DNA from: Synchiropus splendidus
Lineage: Eukaryota; Chordata; Actinopteri; Syngnathiformes; Callionymidae
NCBI RefSeq assembly: GCF_027744825.2
Contig: NC_071336.1
Location: 13,419,501-13,483,500 of the forward strand
Length of the DNA: 64,000 nt
Direction: 5' to 3'
In this document: positions 1-61,275 of the stretch, in pieces
How the letters are laid out: every line of letters starts with the position of its first letter
How positions within the stretch are numbered: the stretch's first letter is position 1
Translations under genes and position numbers: made by a program
Notes under the pieces: generated by a model
The model's database searches: none
What the model saw: only the letters and a program-made list of their open reading frames with translations
Told to the model about the DNA's origin: nothing

Positions 1-80
1 AGAGGCTTGTGCAAGCATTATGTCAATGAGCGGACCCCACAGAGATGGAGGTACAAACATATGTGCATGTATATGAACTA
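1..80. repeat. Edge of a degenerate interspersed repeat
   Basis: The first ~80 bases (gcattatgtcaatgag, then an a/g-rich step and gaggtacaaacatatgtg) look like the tail of a dispersed repeat that I recall from many teleost genomes, in which a 'cattatgtcaatgag' block is followed by 'gaggtacaaacatgtgtg'. A second, more complete and more diverged candidate lies near 61007-61275. The assignment rests on memory of the family, not on a search, and the copy is cut by the window edge. Confidence 0.4.
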
Positions 81-3000
81 GTTATTTAACATCACTATCT
101 AGTGGTGAAAGAGTCCTAAAAAAATGTACAATTCAGACAGTCCAAAATAAACAGCTTTCACTGACACTTTCATTTAAAGGTACCGGTGCGACTCGGCCGA
201 AGACAACACGAGTCCCCAGGCTCTGAGGCGTAATATGTCATGGAATGCCGAAAGTGAACTTTTAACTCCCCCCACCGATCACCATTGTGTTTCCTCACCC
301 TGGGACACCAGCTGACTGACACGCTCACACACACCATGACACGCGCGCACAGCGATAAGTTGCAGGACTGAGCCAACAGCTGCAGCGTGACAAACACACA
401 TCCATAGACACATCTGGAGAAATTCCTTTGTTGTTAGGTGGCTGTCAGGAGAGAAGCGAAGAGATAGAAATATGGAAAATGTGTGATGGCACGCAGAGTG
501 ACTCCAGCGGGGATTCAGCGTTCTGGACACTGTTGGAACTCGGCACCACAGCAGTTCATCTTGCAAGCGGTGGTTAAACTGACTAAAGTGATTTACTCAA
601 CATTTCATTTCTTACGTTTGTTGATATTCTATATCAACCAAACTTTATTTCAGGAGACCTACATATAAGTCTAACTAACCAAAGAAGGTAAAGATATGAA
701 GATTGTATATCACTGAGATGCAAATAAGTCCCTCCAAGTAGGTCATTACTCTTTATCTGGAGGCTTTTCTTCCCTGTGACTCAAGATTGATTCTAGAGCA
801 ACAGGGTCAGTTGCTACGTTTCCATTGCTCCATTGACCTCTGGTTTGAGGCACAAGTTCCAAATCAAAGGCAGAGGCAGCCGAACGGGCCTTCATTGTTG
901 TGTAGCGGCCCTTATCTTCAGTGGTCATCGGCCTAAAACAGAGCCACCTTCCCTGACTAGAATAGGGTCAGTGCTGTTACACAACGCTGAAATGTCAACA
1001 CACGTCTGCCATCTCCACCCAGACTGAACAACACTGGCTCAGAAGTATCTCAGACAAATATGCAGGGTTGGACACAAATGCAACACAATCAGATGTAAAG
1101 ATGTATCTGATTTCATTTGACAAGAAGCAGGAGTCTGGACGAAGTTGCACTGGCAGCAGTTGAACAGCTCCGGCTGGCAACAGAGATGGGCAAAGTCATT
1201 TGGATTTATATTTATCTGACCCTGACCATGTAGAAGAGCTTTCCAATGCATCACCAGCAACAACCATTGAGGCACAAATACGATATACAGCCTGGACATG
1301 GGCAAAATGCCTCCAACATCAAACCATCAAACCATCAAACAACGGTAAGTGGATGCAGATTGTTGAGGTGAGGAACCCACGCAGGGCCCGAAAGTCTGAT
1401 GAGCTAGAGTCAAGAGGAGACGAAGTCTGTGTGTAACAGGCTGCAAAAAGATTGTTATCAAGTTAGTACCAGCGCAGAGCTAGGAGCAAATGAGGTTTGA
1501 GGCGAGTCTGAATCCGAGCCACTTCTCCATCCACCATTACACCACATAGTTGAGATTCCTCCCGATTGGTTGAATGATGCCCTGTAAATTGTTCTCAGTA
1601 CACAACACAGTTTTCCCACAAATAAAACGCAATACGCATAAATCGTAACAGTTGAAAAAGGGACAGGGAAGACTCCGTGTGCACTTACATCTCCGAACTT
1701 TTATAATGTTCATTACCACAACGACGAAAACCTCATCAGCAACCAGATGCCAGGGCCCGTATGGAGAGCACCCCGTGGGGTGGGGGTTAAGTTTGACTCT
1801 TCTGACTCTTCTGTTATACACCTGACCGCATTGGTGCATATTTTCTTGGGATTTAATACGGCACCCTATTTTTAGTGAATTGCACCTTTGGTTTTATTTT
1901 GTGGCATTTAAAGACAATCGTGTATCTTGTGATATGTTGTTGGTTTTTGAAGGATTTTAGTCTTTTGCCTTCTGAGGATGCCAACACCACCAAGCACTGT
2001 GAGGGCTGGCTTATTTGAAGGAACACTTATGGAGTAATTAAAAGGTTTTAAAAATATTTTACAGCAATAACACAATTACGTTCATAAAAAGAGATAGATG
2101 AGTATGAATTCATGAGAATTAAGAACAAGCATGATTTGAAAAAGCACTCAAGAGCCCTCAAAGGCCTGGACCCAAAAGCTTGTCGAGACTGAGGACAGGT
2201 GAACTCAGAGATGTGAGAGGAAATTTAACAATAAAACAAGCAATAAAACAAAGATGGCCAAGAAGGAGGATTCAAGGGTGTCACCACAAAGAGGAACTTG
2301 GATGAACAACTGAGGAGGAAACAGAAGATGTTCAAAAACACACTCATAGTAAAAAAAAAAAGCGCCAGGCAACACACGGGAGAATACGAGGACATCAAGA
2401 AAAGTTTACCAGCGTAAGAGCATGAGCGACGTGACACCAGAGACTAGAACCAAGAAGCTTATAAAGGCTCACAGGTGCACTGATCATGGTGAATGGTTCC
2501 AGTAGGATGTCATTACCTGTCAAGCAAAAGAAAGGGAGAACAAACACAGGAAATACCACAACAAACGAAAAGCATGTACAAAACGGAACTTGACACAAAC
2601 TTTTGACCAGGTGCCCAATCATGCTCTGCATCTTTTTCAAATTCATAATTCAATTCTGCGATTAGCATTTCAAATATCTTTATTAGCAATGATCTCAATT
2701 CCTCCAAGGAGAGGGACAAAATTTTAAATGGTTTGCGGCTATATGATGATGGTCATTAAGGACATTGGCAAAATTATTTCCTTAAAAAAAGCGTAGTTGA
2801 ACTGAATTGTTGTTCATCCATTTTGAGTTATTTTTACAGATAATTGCTGAGAATCACAAGAATGAAGGACACAAATAAAAAAAACACATTTCCATAAAAA
2901 TTGAAAGGATTTTTCGGTTTTGCATTTCAAACATCAGCTCCTTAGGCAGCCGCTCCCACTGGAAAGGGACCACCTCTATAGCTACAGGCGGCTTGTACGG

Positions 3001-5127
3001 AACTGCAAAGAGACGGTTACTTCAGGACCAGAAGGTCTACAAGGGCTGATATGAGAAAAAATATGTTTCAGATAAATAACGATGACTAAGACCATTAAGA
3101 GGTTTGTAAGCCAATTAAAAAAAAACAAAACTAAAATCGATTCATAAAACACACAGGAAGCTAATTTAAAACTGATGTGACATATGGTCCCTCTTTCTCT
3201 CTCTGGACTTTATCAGCAGAATGAGCTTCAGAGCGGATGATTAAATGTTCTCTTTTGCGGTGGAGCTTGAAGAACGTTCTCTGACGCCCATGTCTTCAAC
3301 TAAAAGTCATTTAGAAAGATCATTGAGCGTTATGATTTTGTGTCATCCAAACAGGTTTAAACCGTTACCAGAGAGGATCTGACCATCACCTGTGCCAAGC
3401 TGTACGTTTGCTTATCTTAGTTTCACCTGAGCCTGTGTGAAAGGGCTTCAGTATACGTGCACGATCAACTTCTCCAGGCCTAAAAACAAAACAAAAAAAG
3501 GCAAAGGAACTAACCAATTCCAATCCAAATAATCCCTCCAAACTTTTGATTCAGTTCAGATTATAGTGATAGTCAAACCTATATTTTCTGACAACCAAAA
3601 TAATTTTGCGCAGTGAAAACATGGTGGTCATTATTCCCGGTTTGGAAGGGAGCAATGATTTTGATTATTATGGCCTCCGTTGCTGCTGTGATGAGGTGGT
3701 GGAGGCCCAGGCCTGGCGGAAAGTCAGCCAAACAAACGCCTCTAATCACATGGTGCGGGCACATTCCAGATACAGTTTCATCTACTGCAGTCGTGGGCTT
3801 CCAAAGTGGAACATTAAATTCATCAAGTACACAACGGCCAGAAAGGTGAATCATGTACTTGAGGAACTTGAACTGGCCACGAGCAAACAACCAGAAAGTT
3901 GCCCATAATTAGCATCGCGTATTGTCCGCTTACTTACTGGAATCCAGCAAGTGGAAGAATGGAACAGAAATTCTGAGGCTAATTGAGAGTGAGCGGTGAC
4001 TAACACGCATCCGTCACTTGCGCCGTCTCGTTTTCTCTCCGTGGTGGTCCTGAAATGTTTGGGAGTGGGACGACTTCACCACTGGAAAGGGTCGTTCATC
4101 CTCAGCGGCTTATCTGATGCCGCTGTAAGGGGTCAGCAGCTTAACAGCAGACTGCCAAACTTTGCTTTGGGTGAACCCTGCTGTGAACTCCCTCCTCGAC
4201 CACTGTCATTCCCAACTCTGTAATGAACTCCATCTGAGCCTCCTCTCGTGTCCTCCACTTCGCTTCCCTCCAGCTACGCTGATTTCATGTGCATTAGCGG
4301 GGACAAGTTCTGAGCAACGGACGCTATGTTATCGATAATGTGATCAAAAATGTGTGCTTTGATTATCGCTGTGGTTACAAAGCCTCGCTTTATGCTCGCA
4401 GCTGGACAAGAAAGACAGGCCTTATCACCGCATGACGCCACGTTGCCGCGCCGTCAATAGCAGCCTGACAAGGCCCTTCTTTATAGTTTCTGGATCATGA
4501 CTGAAAAGCATGGCTTGATGAATAAAGACAATGTGTGATCAAAAGTGTGTTTTTTAAACGTCTTAATCAATGCAAAACAACTGGGCCTTCATTCCTGACA
4601 TCAAAACCCTTCCGTTAAAAGTGATTACAAACACATTTCAGACCAGTAGCACTTTCTCTGAGGCAGCCAGATTCCCATGGGATTCTTGTACAAGCAAGTC
4701 GTGGCTGGAAGGCTTTGGCCCAGGTGCTAAGCGTTGTGTTCCCACAAAGGTCTGTGGTTATACATTGCACTGCAGTCATACACGACAGAGGCATTCTGAG
4801 CTGTCAGAATCTGCCCTCATTGAGCCAACTTTCAACTTTCATGTCGTCTTCTTTCAACCACGAAGGCCTGAGTTTGAACTTCAGTCCAACCAGAAGTTCA
4901 TTTCATGGGACTGGACGTGGATGGTTCTAGTTGCCAGAGCAGCTGGAATTCATGTCTACATCAGGCTTCAGGTAGAGGCAATGGGAGTTCTGCCTTGAGA
5001 GAGATTGTCTGGGACCATGCATCCACAAACAAGTGATATAAGAGCACACATTTTAATGGAAAATAAGCCTCATGTTAACTTGCATTGACTATCATAATAT
5101 ATCTCTCATTTCGTGAATTTAAAAAAA

Positions 5128-5128
<1 letters not shown>

Positions 5129-5216
<88 letters not shown>
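5129..5216. repeat. (TA)44 microsatellite
   Basis: An uninterrupted run of TA dinucleotides about 88 bp long, preceded by an A-run. It is self-complementary and can form hairpins. It also creates artificial Ile-Tyr repeat open frames on both strands (around 5075-5342), which are not genes. Confidence 0.97.
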
Positions 5217-5220
<4 letters not shown>

Positions 5221-5363
5221 CTATCAAGGTATTAAGACTCCAAAATAGGGGGAACAAGGATCATCTCAATATGAAGATGAAGTTCACTAGCTGTAGTGCA
5301 ACAATTGGAGACACGAAGAGACACCCTCAACATTGGTCATAGCTTCAAGTACTGTAGTAATAG

Positions 5364-5400
5364 TTACTGATAGATTTCATGAGGCTTCATGATACAGTAT
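5364..5400 (+). repeat. Solo terminal fragment of hAT-like MITE
   Basis: The stretch tttcatgaggcttcatgata followed by cagta matches the inner part of the terminal inverted repeat of the MITE at 31613-31788 (gaggcttcatgaaacagtg). No partner terminal repeat is visible within a few hundred bases, so this is a broken copy or a chance partial match. Confidence 0.4.
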
Positions 5401-7372
5401 TATTTCCAGATATTATTCCTCCCATGTTGCATGTTGATGCATACTGTAGGTGTTGGGAGAAAACACTTGCCCCTCTAATGTGAAGGGAAAGTTAGGACAA
5501 TCAGAAACTACTTCATTACTCCTTCAAAGTAGATGTCACTTGGTATATACAGTATAGTAGGGCTGTCAGTAGGTTAGCAGGCCAAATGTAGACTGCAGGT
5601 GAGATCAGGCCTAATCTGTCACAGTTGTGTGCTGACTTCTGTATCAACACAGGATGCAAAAGTCACTTGAAGGAGTGAGAATGGCATGATTTGATCAACG
5701 AACTTTCTCACAACTTTGTCAACTTTGACTTCCGAAAAGAATGACACTGTTTCATGGAGCATCACTAGGTTTGCTCCCCACACAGCTGCAGTACTGCAGT
5801 CCTTCAACCATGGCACATCCATGTATGCTGTGGCCTGGTTTGCGGTGTCTACCTGCACGCTATCAAGAATACCAGTATGAAGGACACGTGGAGAGCCTCA
5901 CAGGAGGGCAAAAACCACTGTGTGCTGCTTGGCAGGTAGGAACAGGGGAAGCACAAAGGAACGTCCAAATATTCAAGCTCAGGAAGATTGAATGAGATTG
6001 ACTGTGAGACAAAATGGGATTATTTTGCCTCAAAAACAGGCGTCAGATAAGAGGTTGTCTAAAACCGTTTAGGTCATGTTTCCTTAAAACAAATATAGGG
6101 ACTATTAATGATCTCACCCATGATCTACAGCGGCCTGGACTAACCCAAGAAAATGTGAGGCGATGGATCATTTTTCTTTCTTTTGCACAAAGACATTTTT
6201 CCTTTCTCATACCAAAGCAGGAAAAGTGAATCCAGAAAGTTGCTGGGAGTGACCCAACTTCTCTTGGACTGACGCATCTGCCTCCCGTCTCCAGTAAACA
6301 CCTCGGACACTGCACACACCACACTCACATCACTTTCCAGCTGGTTTTTGGACAGAAAGAAAACAGAGAAACTTTGTTCTTTAGATTTTCAGTTAACTAA
6401 CTCATTCGGCTCTACATCATGGTTTGCTTTTCATCCGTTATCTGCTGCAGTCAGGGACCGGGCGTCTGGAATGTCCCAACTCAAGTGGCTCCAGCACATA
6501 ACTGGAACTTTTGTTTAGTGAAATGATTGTAAATGGTGTGTGAAATACCACCACTCTAACGACAAAGATGAGAGTTGCTTGCTTTTTTCTAAGATAATGA
6601 CCGGTCTTTAGGTAGGCAGGCCGGTCTAAAAGAAAGACTGTCCTGACCACCACATGACTCAGCATTAATGATGGTGAAAACAGCTGGAGGCTATTCCAAG
6701 ATTATAGTGGCCGTCACACTCTCAGACAGTAGCTCTAAAATGGAGCACATTAATGGTTTTAAAATGCACACCTACCTTTTGATACTGCATGAGTGGCATA
6801 TCAAACAGACCGCGACGGGTTTCTGTTTCATAAATTCTCATTTCAAACCTGCTTTAAGTGAAGATGGTGCATCCTGTGGAGTTTCAGTTTGCATCTTGTA
6901 ATGGGTGTGACAAGCTGGCAACGCCACCACATAAGTCCGAGTCGGCATGTTACATGAAGAGAGGTGAGCACCAAATGAAACTGAGAGCATTAGATTGGTG
7001 ACTCAAGAGTCTTGCCTGGGTCTACAGCACCTAAAAAAATCTGTTTTGTGAGTGAGCATCCCAAGTTTTTTTTTTTTTACGATAACAAACATGTGGACCC
7101 TGACAGTAATGAGAACGTTTTGCTTTGTTTTTCCCATGTTGCCGATATGACTGCGTGATGAATGTGCACATCTTGTTGTGTTTAAAACGAACAATCCTTT
7201 GAGAAGCCTCCCAGTCAGATGGTAATTACGCTTCAGTGTTTCAGCCGCTGAACACAAAGCCTCTAATTTGTGAGCTCTTGAAACTGAGGCACCGACGATG
7301 TTCCCCTCAACAACACCAGCGATCAATGGGCGAAATTAAAAATGTGCGATTTGACCCGTCAGAGGTCATAAC

Positions 7373-7386
7373 GCGCCCCCTGCTGG
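7373..7386 (-). promoter_or_regulatory. CTCF-core-like motif
   Basis: On the minus strand this reads CCAGCAGGGGGCGC, a very close match to the classic vertebrate CTCF core (CCASNAGRKGGCRS). It lies about 435 bp upstream of the start codon. Occupancy cannot be judged from sequence, and the same string also occurs within some dispersed repeats. Confidence 0.4.
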
Positions 7387-7683
7387 GTCGCGTCGCAACT
7401 CTCCAACCACCAGGGATTAAGCATTAACGAATGCTCCCCAGAAACAAAGAAATGTCATCACCCACACGCCGAGCGTCTTCCCAGCGTGCGCCTTCATTGA
7501 GGACGCGGCGGTATTGGGCCGAAGCAGGAAGGAGAGTGAATGAGAGAGAAGGCGAGCGAGGGAACATTCCTGCTGCGCTCCAGGGTGATGAGGAGGTTAG
7601 GCCAGCCCCCTCCTCCTAAACTCGCTTTACATCAGTCTTCTCACAGAGCCGGCGCGCCTCACACTGTGCTGCACCGAGGCGGC

Positions 7684-7704
7684 ATGGCCACATCCCAACT
7701 TTAA
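7684..7704 (+). promoter_or_regulatory. Upstream ORF 1 (6 codons plus stop)
   Basis: ATG in a favourable context (gcggcATGg) opens a reading frame MATSQL followed by TAA, ending 116 bases before the main ATG. If the transcript starts upstream of 7684 it would be a terminating uORF able to reduce main-frame translation. Confidence 0.35.
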
Positions 7705-7743
7705 CTCCAGTAACCGACCGAGAGTGGGAAGCCTGCGGGACGC

Positions 7744-7755
7744 ATGGAAGTCTGA
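7744..7755 (+). promoter_or_regulatory. Upstream ORF 2 (minimal, 3 codons plus stop)
   Basis: ATG GAA GTC TGA: a minimal uORF 65 bases before the main start codon. The context has a G at +4. It counts as a uORF only if the leader extends this far. Confidence 0.35.
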
Positions 7756-7820
7756 GTCTCTCCCGGACCGTCCACTGGCTGCTGTTTGTTCACTGGGGTT
7801 ACTCATGCGTCGGGAATGCC

Positions 7821-57713
<49,893 letters not shown>

Positions 57714-57998
57714 GTGGAGGTGACTGATGGAATGTTCAAGGGGGTGATGGATGTATCTATTGTTGAGTTGAAGAAATGAAAAGCTGGAAGTCTGTCCTGG
57801 AGGATATATCGTCTGTGTGGAGGAAAACACTGAAGGGGAGAGAAAAACATTTTCCTTGGAGGATGGAGAGCAAACGGTGGAGTGAATCCATCGTCCCTGA
57901 GCCTCGAGATCTGCACAGATGACACATGTGCAATCACGTAAAACCACATGTGAGGAATCTTTTTTGGGGATTCCTGACGAAGGAAATTGCTTTTAAAG

Positions 57999-58004
57999 AA
58001 TAAA
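57999..58004 (+). terminator. tnfsf10: Proximal poly(A) signal AATAAA
   Basis: Consensus hexamer 286 bp after the stop codon. The sequence just downstream is not notably GU-rich, so use is less certain than for the distal signal. Confidence 0.4.
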
Positions 58005-58722
58005 TTCACTTTCAATTCCATTTGAAGCAAGAAGCCCAGTGAAAAAGCCAAACTAGCACATCAGTGTTTCATCCCAGGCTTTTTTTTTTCCTTGCAGCAC
58101 AATTGGACCGTTAAATTTGAATCTCAGACCAAAGAATGTACAAACAGTCAAAGTAAACCAAAGCAAAGACAAATTACGTCTGTTTTTTTTTAAGGTGAAA
58201 TGTACAGAAGAATGTCAAGAATGTTCCATATAAACTGTGGCGATGTATAAACCTAATTATTTTGTGAATATACGGTGAATGGACTTTAAACCACTTGTGG
58301 ACGTGAACTCAGTCGGCAAAGGTTTGGATTTCCATTTGGACCTGAGCGCCTCTTACTGGACTAAGAGACTTTATGGAGAGACAGAGGCGTCTTGTAGAAG
58401 CCAATGAGATGGACGAGCAGAGAGAGAATGAGGGTGCACCTGGTATGCAGTGGAACCAGCCAGCGTTCGGAACTCTTCTGCGTCTCCCTCGTGCCTTTTA
58501 TTCTGTATGTGCATTGTCTTTTTGGTAGAACCTGTGAAGCAGCATTCTGGTGTATTGTTTTTTGTTTTTTTCTGGGGCGTCTATAACCAATCACAGAGCA
58601 ACAAACACTCAAACACTCGCTTGACTTGGCTGCATATGAACAAACCACTAGGCTGCAAGTGTGATTGCCATTTTTTACCACTAAGACCTTTTGAGTTTTT
58701 TTGTTTTTGTTTTTGTTTTAAT

Positions 58723-58728
58723 AATAAA
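58723..58728 (+). terminator. tnfsf10: Distal poly(A) signal AATAAA
   Basis: The hexamer lies after a T-rich tract and is followed at once by a GT-rich element (ctggtgtgtg), the arrangement expected of an efficient vertebrate cleavage site. Cleavage would be near 58745. Confidence 0.6.
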
Positions 58729-58750
58729 TTCTGGTGTGTGCCGACATTAT

Positions 58751-61006
58751 GACAAAGATTTCATTCCACTTTGCTCTTCTTGGTGTTTAAGTGACTTGAA
58801 CTCCTGTTGAATGTGTTGCTTCACAAGAATTGGACTTTGATCAACAGGATTTTTGTTTATTCTGAGTCCAGTGTGATTTATAATACGAGCTGTTAAAGTA
58901 GCTTCAGCTGTTGCAGTGTATAATAGAGACCTGTGGTGGGAGTGCTTTTCACTTGTGGACCATTATAGGTTTAAGAATCAAGGTGGACCTGACTGCTGTG
59001 TTTGCTGATAATATTGAATTGCCATTATGCCACAGTCCTCGTGTCAAAATCATGAGGGTCAAATGCAGTTTAACACACCAGGTTTAAACCCAGTGGGCCT
59101 TTGTTCTCCTGCATGCTGGTTGTTCTTCAACCAAAACTAAGCAGGAGTAGCTTCTCGCATTGTAATAATAATTCAAACATTCCTTTGGTGCCATTAAGCT
59201 AGTTCAAATGACATTTTCAGATTTGTCTGATACCGTTTTCCGCTGCCCTTCATCTTTCCTATTTTCTTTGTAATGTCAGTGTCGTCATCCTGCAGTCATC
59301 TCAGTGTGATCTGTGATTTGAAAAATTCTTGCTGCTCCTTCTGAGAACTTATTTAAGAAAGAGAAGAGCAACAAAACGTGAGAAGAAGTGCCATCACAAT
59401 TCACAAAATGTTTATCTCTGAGTCCACTAGATCTGACTATGTTCACACCAAAGTCTATCAATGCTACAAAAGCAACTGATTTACATTTGAGTGTGAGTTG
59501 TAGTATCAAATGGTTAAGTATTTTGCCTTTCATACTCTGTACTAGATGAAGGGCTGCGTCCCTGAAATACCACGTTGACTCTGCTCTAACTTTGGGGGGG
59601 TCAACACAACAAGTGTTGCCAAGTGGTGCTGGCTGTGAACGGTATAGTGACCTGGAGAGCAACCTGCCACCGAAAAACTCACCAATTTACCAACACATTT
59701 TTGTGTGTTTGCTGAGTAACTATAGCAAATATGTGCCCATTAAAAAGTTCCACTATTAGATACAGAGTGTAAACTGTTGAGCGGTTTCACATTTTCATAT
59801 TGAATCGTGTGATTGATGCATTTCGGGAGAGAGTATAACACTTCTGCTTTCAAGAACTGAGTGCGTAAATCATGAGTCTGCATGTGCAAAAGAAGGTCAG
59901 CGCTAATAGGTGCCGTTTAAAAGCTCATCGCAGCTTAGAGGATTTAAATAGAGTGACCTCACTTCTTTAAAACCTTCCACATTGATTCAAAAAGGCTTCT
60001 TCAAGTGTCGTCGACGGATTCAAACACAAGCCCAGTTGGCTTTCTTAAACCCACCTGCCACTAATAATGATATTAATTCTATTTATTTTGGTTCGAGTGA
60101 CACATTTCTAATGCTATTTGGAAACTGACCCATAATGCCATGAGCCTCTGAAAAATGTGAAAAAGCCACAAAAACATACACCAGTCTACCTGTGTTCCTC
60201 GGGAAGGTGTCAAATTGAGAGGCACTTGAGGCAACGTCAACCATTTTCACACGGCATCTTCGCTCCATCGGTGTCCCAACTGCACACCTACACTGAGTGG
60301 TGCAGTCAATTAAAACCTTAGTGATGGAAAAGTTGAGTGCAGATTTAGTAAAAATAAATGCCTGGACAGTATCCATCCTTTGTAAGCAGATCACAACAGT
60401 TCAGATGTCAAAGTTCCAGTGCTGGAAAAGACTTTTTCCAATCCATGCTTTGGTTGCATGTGGCAAATAAAATAATGTTTTTTTTTGTTAAATCACTATT
60501 ATTCTTTCATCCAACATAATATCAAAATCCTGTTTTGTCTCGCTTGCACATGCAGACTCATATTTGCTCTCAGTTATTTGAGCACATCAAAAATCCAAGT
60601 CGGTTAGAAATGTTGGAGATTCTTTTTTATTTTATTTTTTTTATTAAATGTGAATCATGGTTTTAATTTTGTTTCTTTTTTTTCAGAAAGAGGTTTACTG
60701 CCAATAACACACCAATAAATGTAACGAAAAAACACATTTTGATAAGTTATTTTCCAATAAAATGTTGAATTCCAAACCTGTTGTGAAGTGTTTCAGTATT
60801 TGATGCACATGTCTGTGGCTGAAACCTTATCACGTCTTCACTGTTTTTTAAAATTCAAATTGAGCAAAGTTTTGCATTCTGTATTATGTTATTTATTGAT
60901 TTATTTCAGTGTAAATATTTTGTTTTACTACTAGTTTCATTTAATTCAACAACTTAATGGTGCAGTATTTTAATTCAATTAAGCAAATGTTGTCATTTAA
61001 TTTGTG
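58751..61006. other. Downstream intergenic DNA, nothing recognised
   Basis: AT-rich sequence with short T- and A-runs. The open frames on both strands (the longest is 125 codons, minus, 59285-59662) have no recognisable domains or splice context. Confidence 0.6.
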
Positions 61007-61275
61007 TGTGGGGACTTGTTTTTCCTACCTTGTGAGCACCTATTCTTAACAAAATACTATCCCTGCGAGGACCTACTTTGGACATTTGGCTGAACCCCAA
61101 GAGGTTAAGCCTCCATTTGAGACTGCAAAATAACGGGGGCATATTGAGGTTGAGGTTTGGCGGCCTGGTAAAGGTGAGCCATGTGTTTTGGATGGCTAGG
61201 TTCAGAGGGAGAGGCTGGGGAAAGAGTTATGGCAATGAGAAACCTCACAATGTCCCAACAAGGATAGATAGTCGA
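61007..61275. repeat. Degenerate interspersed repeat ('tggggac' family)
   Basis: Starts gtgtgtggggacttg and runs through ccttgtgagcacctat, ctgcgaggacctacttt, several gaggtt/aggtttgg steps and cctcacaatgtcccaacaag to gatagatag. The order resembles a dispersed teleost repeat with 'gtggggacc...cacaaggatag' ends and a 'gaggttagggtt' middle. Recognised from memory; strongly diverged. Confidence 0.4.

Larger units (their letters stand above)
81..7319. other. Upstream non-coding DNA, no gene recognised
   Basis: About 7.2 kb upstream of the tnfsf10-like gene. Open frames are short (the longest is 142 codons at 4570-4998 on the plus strand). None has a recognisable domain, a family resemblance or splice sites linking it to another frame. 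The stretch holds a long TA microsatellite (5129-5216) and one isolated terminal-repeat fragment of the MITE family described below (around 5364-5400). I see no RNA gene. A very small or rapidly evolving exon could be missed. Confidence 0.6.
7320..7820 (+). promoter_or_regulatory. Promoter and 5' leader region of tnfsf10-like gene
   Basis: CpG dinucleotides and GC content rise sharply here compared with the flanking AT-rich DNA and stay high into coding exon 1, as expected for a CpG-type vertebrate promoter. I see no convincing TATA box at a fixed distance from the start codon, so the transcription start is not defined. The region contains a CTCF-like motif at 7373-7386. It also has upstream ATGs at 7684, 7744, 7805 and 7816, which would be in the leader if transcription starts near 7600-7650. 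No complete interferon-response element was found, although TRAIL genes are interferon-inducible in mammals. Confidence 0.5.
57714..58750 (+). other. tnfsf10: 3' untranslated region of tnfsf10-like gene
   Basis: About 1 kb from the stop to a consensus poly(A) signal at 58723-58728. No other frame is convincing. A proximal AATAAA at 57999-58004 would give a 3' UTR of only about 0.3 kb. Length is inferred, not observed. Confidence 0.6.

Noticed and set aside
4570..4998. 142-codon plus-strand open frame
   Set aside because: No recognisable domain, no splice context linked to another frame, and amino-acid make-up typical of random AT-rich frames. Its length is within chance for a 64-kb window.
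7277..7290. GAAACTGAG half-site resembling an interferon-stimulated response element
   Set aside because: Only one half of the GAAANNGAAA pair is present, so it does not support an ISRE even though TRAIL genes are interferon-inducible in mammals.
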